This document shows positions 4,786-7,084 of a stretch of 7,084 bases of DNA, piece after piece. This DNA comes from Treponema sp. (lineage in GTDB: Bacteria > Spirochaetota > Spirochaetia > Treponematales > Breznakiellaceae): the NCBI GenBank assembly GCA_031266695.1, contig JAISAK010000280.1:1-7084 (forward strand), given 5' to 3'. How positions within the stretch are numbered: position 1 is the stretch's first letter; each line of letters opens with the position of its first letter. The position numbers and the translations under genes were made by a program. A model generated the notes under the pieces. It was not told where the DNA came from. It saw nothing but the letters and a program-made list of their open reading frames with translations, and did no database searches.

Positions 4786-6321
4786 ATGAAGAAAAAATGG
4801 GTGCGGGTTGTATTCCGAAGAAGATTTTTCGTCATTATCCTGCTCCTTGTTCAGATTGTATTTATTACTTTTCTTATTGCCGGTTCCAGCATGTATTTCC
4901 ATTATGTCAACTGGGTCTTTAATATTCTAAGTATCGTGGTTTGTATCCACGTTCTTAACAAGCGCGAAAAAGCCGCATACAAGCTGACCTGGATTTTCAT
5001 TATTATGCTTTTCCCCATCTTTGGGGGCATCCTGTATATTCTTTTCTATACCCAGTCAAACCCGCGGAAGCTCAGACGGGTTATTGAAAAAACCGCCGCC
5101 GAATGCCGGAATTCTTTTTATCTTCCCGGCAACAGTCTTCCCGTACTGGCCGAAGCCTTCCCTGAATTTTTACCCCAGGCCAATTACCTTCAGAAATACG
5201 CGGGGTTCCCCGTTTACACGCATACCGGAACCGAATACTTTCCTTCAGGCGAATCCTTCTTTCGCCGGGTGCTTTCGGAGCTGGAAAAAGCGGAGCATTA
5301 TATCTTTTTGGAATATTTTATTTTGAGGCACGGCGCCATGCTGGACCCAATCATGTTCATTCTTGAGCGGAAGGCGCGGGAGGGGCTTGATGTCAGACTC
5401 ATGTACGACGATCTTGGCTGCTTTATGTCCCTTCCTTCGGATTATCATAAACATCTTGAACAGAAAGGGATAAAGTGCTTTGTCTTTAACCCCTTCAAGC
5501 CTATTTTTTCGTCCCTGCAAAACAACAGGGATCACCGGAAGATACTTTCCATCGACGGCAAGGTTGCCTTTACCGGCGGCCTTAATCTGGCGGATGAATA
5601 TATCAATGCCGTTTCCCGCTTTGGCCACTGGAAGGACGCGGCAATTATGCTTACAGGCGAAGGAGCCTGGTCGCTGACCCTTGTTTTCCTCCAGATGTGG
5701 AGTCTAAAGGGGGATGAAAAGGATAATTACAATTCCTTTTATCCCTGGAAAGGCAGCCCCTGTACTGTTGAATCCGACGGTTTTGTCCAGCCCTACGCGG
5801 ACAGTCCCATAGACGGCGAAAATGTCGGCGAGCATGTCTACATACAGATCATCAACAAAGCAAAAGACTATGTCTATATCAATACCCCCTACCTGGTGAT
5901 AGACGACAACCTACTTTCCGCCCTGACATTGGCGGCAAAGAGCGGCGTAGATGTGCGAATAATCACTCCCCACCGCTGGGACAAATGGATCGTGGCAATC
6001 ATCTCCCGGTCCTATTACCGGCAGCTTATTTCCGCCGGAGTTAAGGTTTATGAATACAGCGCCGGCTTTAATCACAGCAAAACCTTTGTCGCCGACGATC
6101 GGATAGCGACAGTGGGTACCACAAATCTTGACTTCCGCAGCCTCTATCTGCATTTTGAATGCGGCGTACTTGTTTTCAATAACAGCGCCGTAAAAGCCGT
6201 AAAGGAAGACTTTTTACAGACAATTCCCGTTTCGCATCAGGTTACTATTAAGGAATGTGCCCATAACGCCTTCCAGCGCATAGTACCCGATGTACTGCGA
6301 ATCTTCGCACCGCTGATGTAG
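4786..6321 (+). CDS. cls: Cardiolipin synthase (phospholipase D family)
   Basis: This 511-residue inner-membrane enzyme most likely joins phosphatidylglycerol-type lipids to make cardiolipin. Three hydrophobic segments at about 14-38, 43-57 and 65-89 form the N-terminal anchor, in the place of the PLDc_N region of ClsA-type enzymes. Two phospholipase D catalytic motifs (HxKx4D) follow: H250-K252-D257, in HRKILSIDGKVAFTGGLNL, and H430-K432-D437, in NHSKTFVADDRIATVGTTNL. Both are intact, with the expected Gly-rich and Asn residues after each, so the enzyme should be active. Length and layout fit bacterial ClsA. The GPW-like context seen in some homologues appears here as FGHWKDAAIMLTGEG (279-293). 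The gene appears monocistronic, with its own TATAAT box and a convergent neighbour downstream. The ATG start has no ribosome-binding site, but no better in-frame start exists before the first membrane helix. Other phospholipid-transfer activity of the same family is the main alternative. Confidence 0.92.
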   Translation: MKKKWVRVVFRRRFFVIILLLVQIVFITFLIAGSSMYFHYVNWVFNILSIVVCIHVLNKREKAAYKLTWIFIIMLFPIFGGILYILFYTQSNPRKLRRVIEKTAAECRNSFYLPGNSLPVLAEAFPEFLPQANYLQKYAGFPVYTHTGTEYFPSGESFFRRVLSELEKAEHYIFLEYFILRHGAMLDPIMFILERKAREGLDVRLMYDDLGCFMSLPSDYHKHLEQKGIKCFVFNPFKPIFSSLQNNRDHRKILSIDGKVAFTGGLNLADEYINAVSRFGHWKDAAIMLTGEGAWSLTLVFLQMWSLKGDEKDNYNSFYPWKGSPCTVESDGFVQPYADSPIDGENVGEHVYIQIINKAKDYVYINTPYLVIDDNLLSALTLAAKSGVDVRIITPHRWDKWIVAIISRSYYRQLISAGVKVYEYSAGFNHSKTFVADDRIATVGTTNLDFRSLYLHFECGVLVFNNSAVKAVKEDFLQTIPVSHQVTIKECAHNAFQRIVPDVLRIFAPLM

Positions 6322-6335
6322 GGAATCAGCTTCCC
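6321..6335. other. Small hairpin between convergent genes
   Basis: GGGAA and TTCCC pair around TCAGC, starting at the last base of the cardiolipin synthase stop codon. No T tract follows on either strand, so it is at best a weak terminator shared by the two convergent genes. The rest of the 36-bp gap shows nothing else. Confidence 0.25.
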
Positions 6336-6357
6336 GCACAACTATTCTCTGACAAAC

Positions 6358-7084
6358 TCAAATCTCTGAAGTATAATACGCAGCATTTTCATTATAGGCC
6401 TCATACATGGCGAGAACATTTTCTACCGGCGTATTGGGCATAATGTTATGTACCTGGGTGAATACAAATCCTCCGTCTTTTTTGAAAGCGGCCATATTTT
6501 TAGCCACTCCTCTGCGCACCTCTTCGGGGGAAGCGAAGGAAAGCGTGTTCTGGGTATCAATGCCACCGCCCCAGAAAGTGATTCTGCTTCCGAAATCTCT
6601 TTTAAGGCCTTCAGGCTCCATGCCCCGGGCGGATATCTGTATGGGGTTAAGGGCGTCAACTCCTATCTCGATCAGATCATTGATGATTGGACGTATAGAC
6701 CCGCAGGAGTGAAGCAGCACCTTGCATCCCGTTCTCTCCTTGACATGTTTATAGAGAATTTCCTGCCGGGGCTTAATGTGGCGGCGGTAAACTTCCGGAG
6801 ACATAAGGAGGCTGTTCTGGGCGCCCAGGTCATCGGCAAATTTGATGATATCAAGCTTATCTCCGATACGATCAATGACAAAATCAAGAAGCTCAATATA
6901 GACCGCCACCATCTTATTCAGCAGGGCTGTAAGCATTCCGTCGTCGCTTACAAGATCGCAGTAAAAATTTTCCTCTCCCCTTATCCAGGAGGGAAGGGAA
7001 AAAATGGGAGAGCGCAGCCCATCAAGTATAATACACTTGTCAGGGTACTTCGCCAGGCGCTCGGAAAAACCGTCGAGCATCTGT
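6358..7084 (-). CDS. Uroporphyrinogen decarboxylase superfamily protein, C-terminal part
   Basis: The reading frame stays open through the right edge, so the N-terminus is missing; about 240 residues are visible against a usual 340-390. Numbering here starts from the Met codon at 7078-7080, which need not be the true start. The visible part shows the TIM-barrel features of the URO-D/MtaA/CmuA superfamily: IIKFADDLGAQ (78-88), MSPEVYRRHIKP (93-104), the motif LLHSCGSIRPII (122-133), a strand ending in VDALNPIQ (141-148), then FWGGGIDTQ (169-177) and VHNIMPNTPVENV (210-222). The His-x-Cys pair at 124 and 126 corresponds to zinc ligands in corrinoid-dependent methyltransferases such as MtaA. The usual third Cys region here reads VHN instead. 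This points to a methyltransferase-like protein rather than the haem-pathway enzyme HemE, but the substrate is unknown. It is convergent with the cardiolipin synthase gene. Confidence 0.82.
   Translation of the reverse strand, partial: QMLDGFSERLAKYPDKCIILDGLRSPIFSLPSWIRGEENFYCDLVSDDGMLTALLNKMVAVYIELLDFVIDRIGDKLDIIKFADDLGAQNSLLMSPEVYRRHIKPRQEILYKHVKERTGCKVLLHSCGSIRPIINDLIEIGVDALNPIQISARGMEPEGLKRDFGSRITFWGGGIDTQNTLSFASPEEVRRGVAKNMAAFKKDGGFVFTQVHNIMPNTPVENVLAMYEAYNENAAYYTSEI

Noticed and set aside
5245..5628. A 127-codon minus-strand frame inside the cardiolipin synthase gene
   Set aside because: It lies opposite the first catalytic motif region of an intact, well-conserved enzyme and shows no domain of its own.

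Overview
The window looks like chromosomal DNA from a spirochaete, most likely a Treponema of the kind found in insect guts. This is inferred from protein character and from coding DNA near half G+C with AT-rich intergenic gaps; no rRNA or other definitive marker is present. I see no insertion sequence, integrase, tRNA, rRNA or CRISPR array. There are six protein genes, one cut by the right edge, and short intergenic gaps that hold most of the unusual signals.

Layout: 1-137 is AT-rich non-coding DNA with a two-copy imperfect direct repeat and a perfect DnaA-box match. 138-2423 (+) encodes a 12-helix MFS-type transporter fused to a long cytosolic tail with HEAT-like helical repeats. Convergent to it, with only 5 bp between stop codons, is a group-2 (RpoS-like) sigma-70 factor at 2429-3286 (-). 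The 223-bp divergent gap that follows holds a well-formed -24/-12 (sigma-54) promoter facing the sigma gene, and a TATAAT box facing a small orphan protein (3510-3953, +) with a possible degenerate GIY-YIG fold. Next come a YciO-type member of the Sua5/YciO/YrdC family (4057-4725, +), a cardiolipin synthase with two HKD motifs (4786-6321, +), and the C-terminal part of a uroporphyrinogen-decarboxylase-superfamily protein (6358 to the right edge, -).

How the genes relate: they do not form one obvious pathway. The transporter and cardiolipin synthase are inner-membrane proteins, the YciO-type protein belongs to a tRNA-modification enzyme family, and the URO-D-like protein may belong to corrinoid methyl transfer. 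The most informative result is regulatory. A sigma-54 promoter directly upstream of an RpoS-like gene resembles the RpoN-to-RpoS cascade of Borrelia. A second recurring feature is that three of the four plus-strand genes (138, 3510, 4786) lack a Shine-Dalgarno sequence and have a -10-like hexamer ending exactly 6 nt before the ATG, as expected for leaderless or nearly leaderless mRNAs. The sigma gene and the YciO-type gene have ordinary Shine-Dalgarno sites. I found no clearly new multi-gene system.
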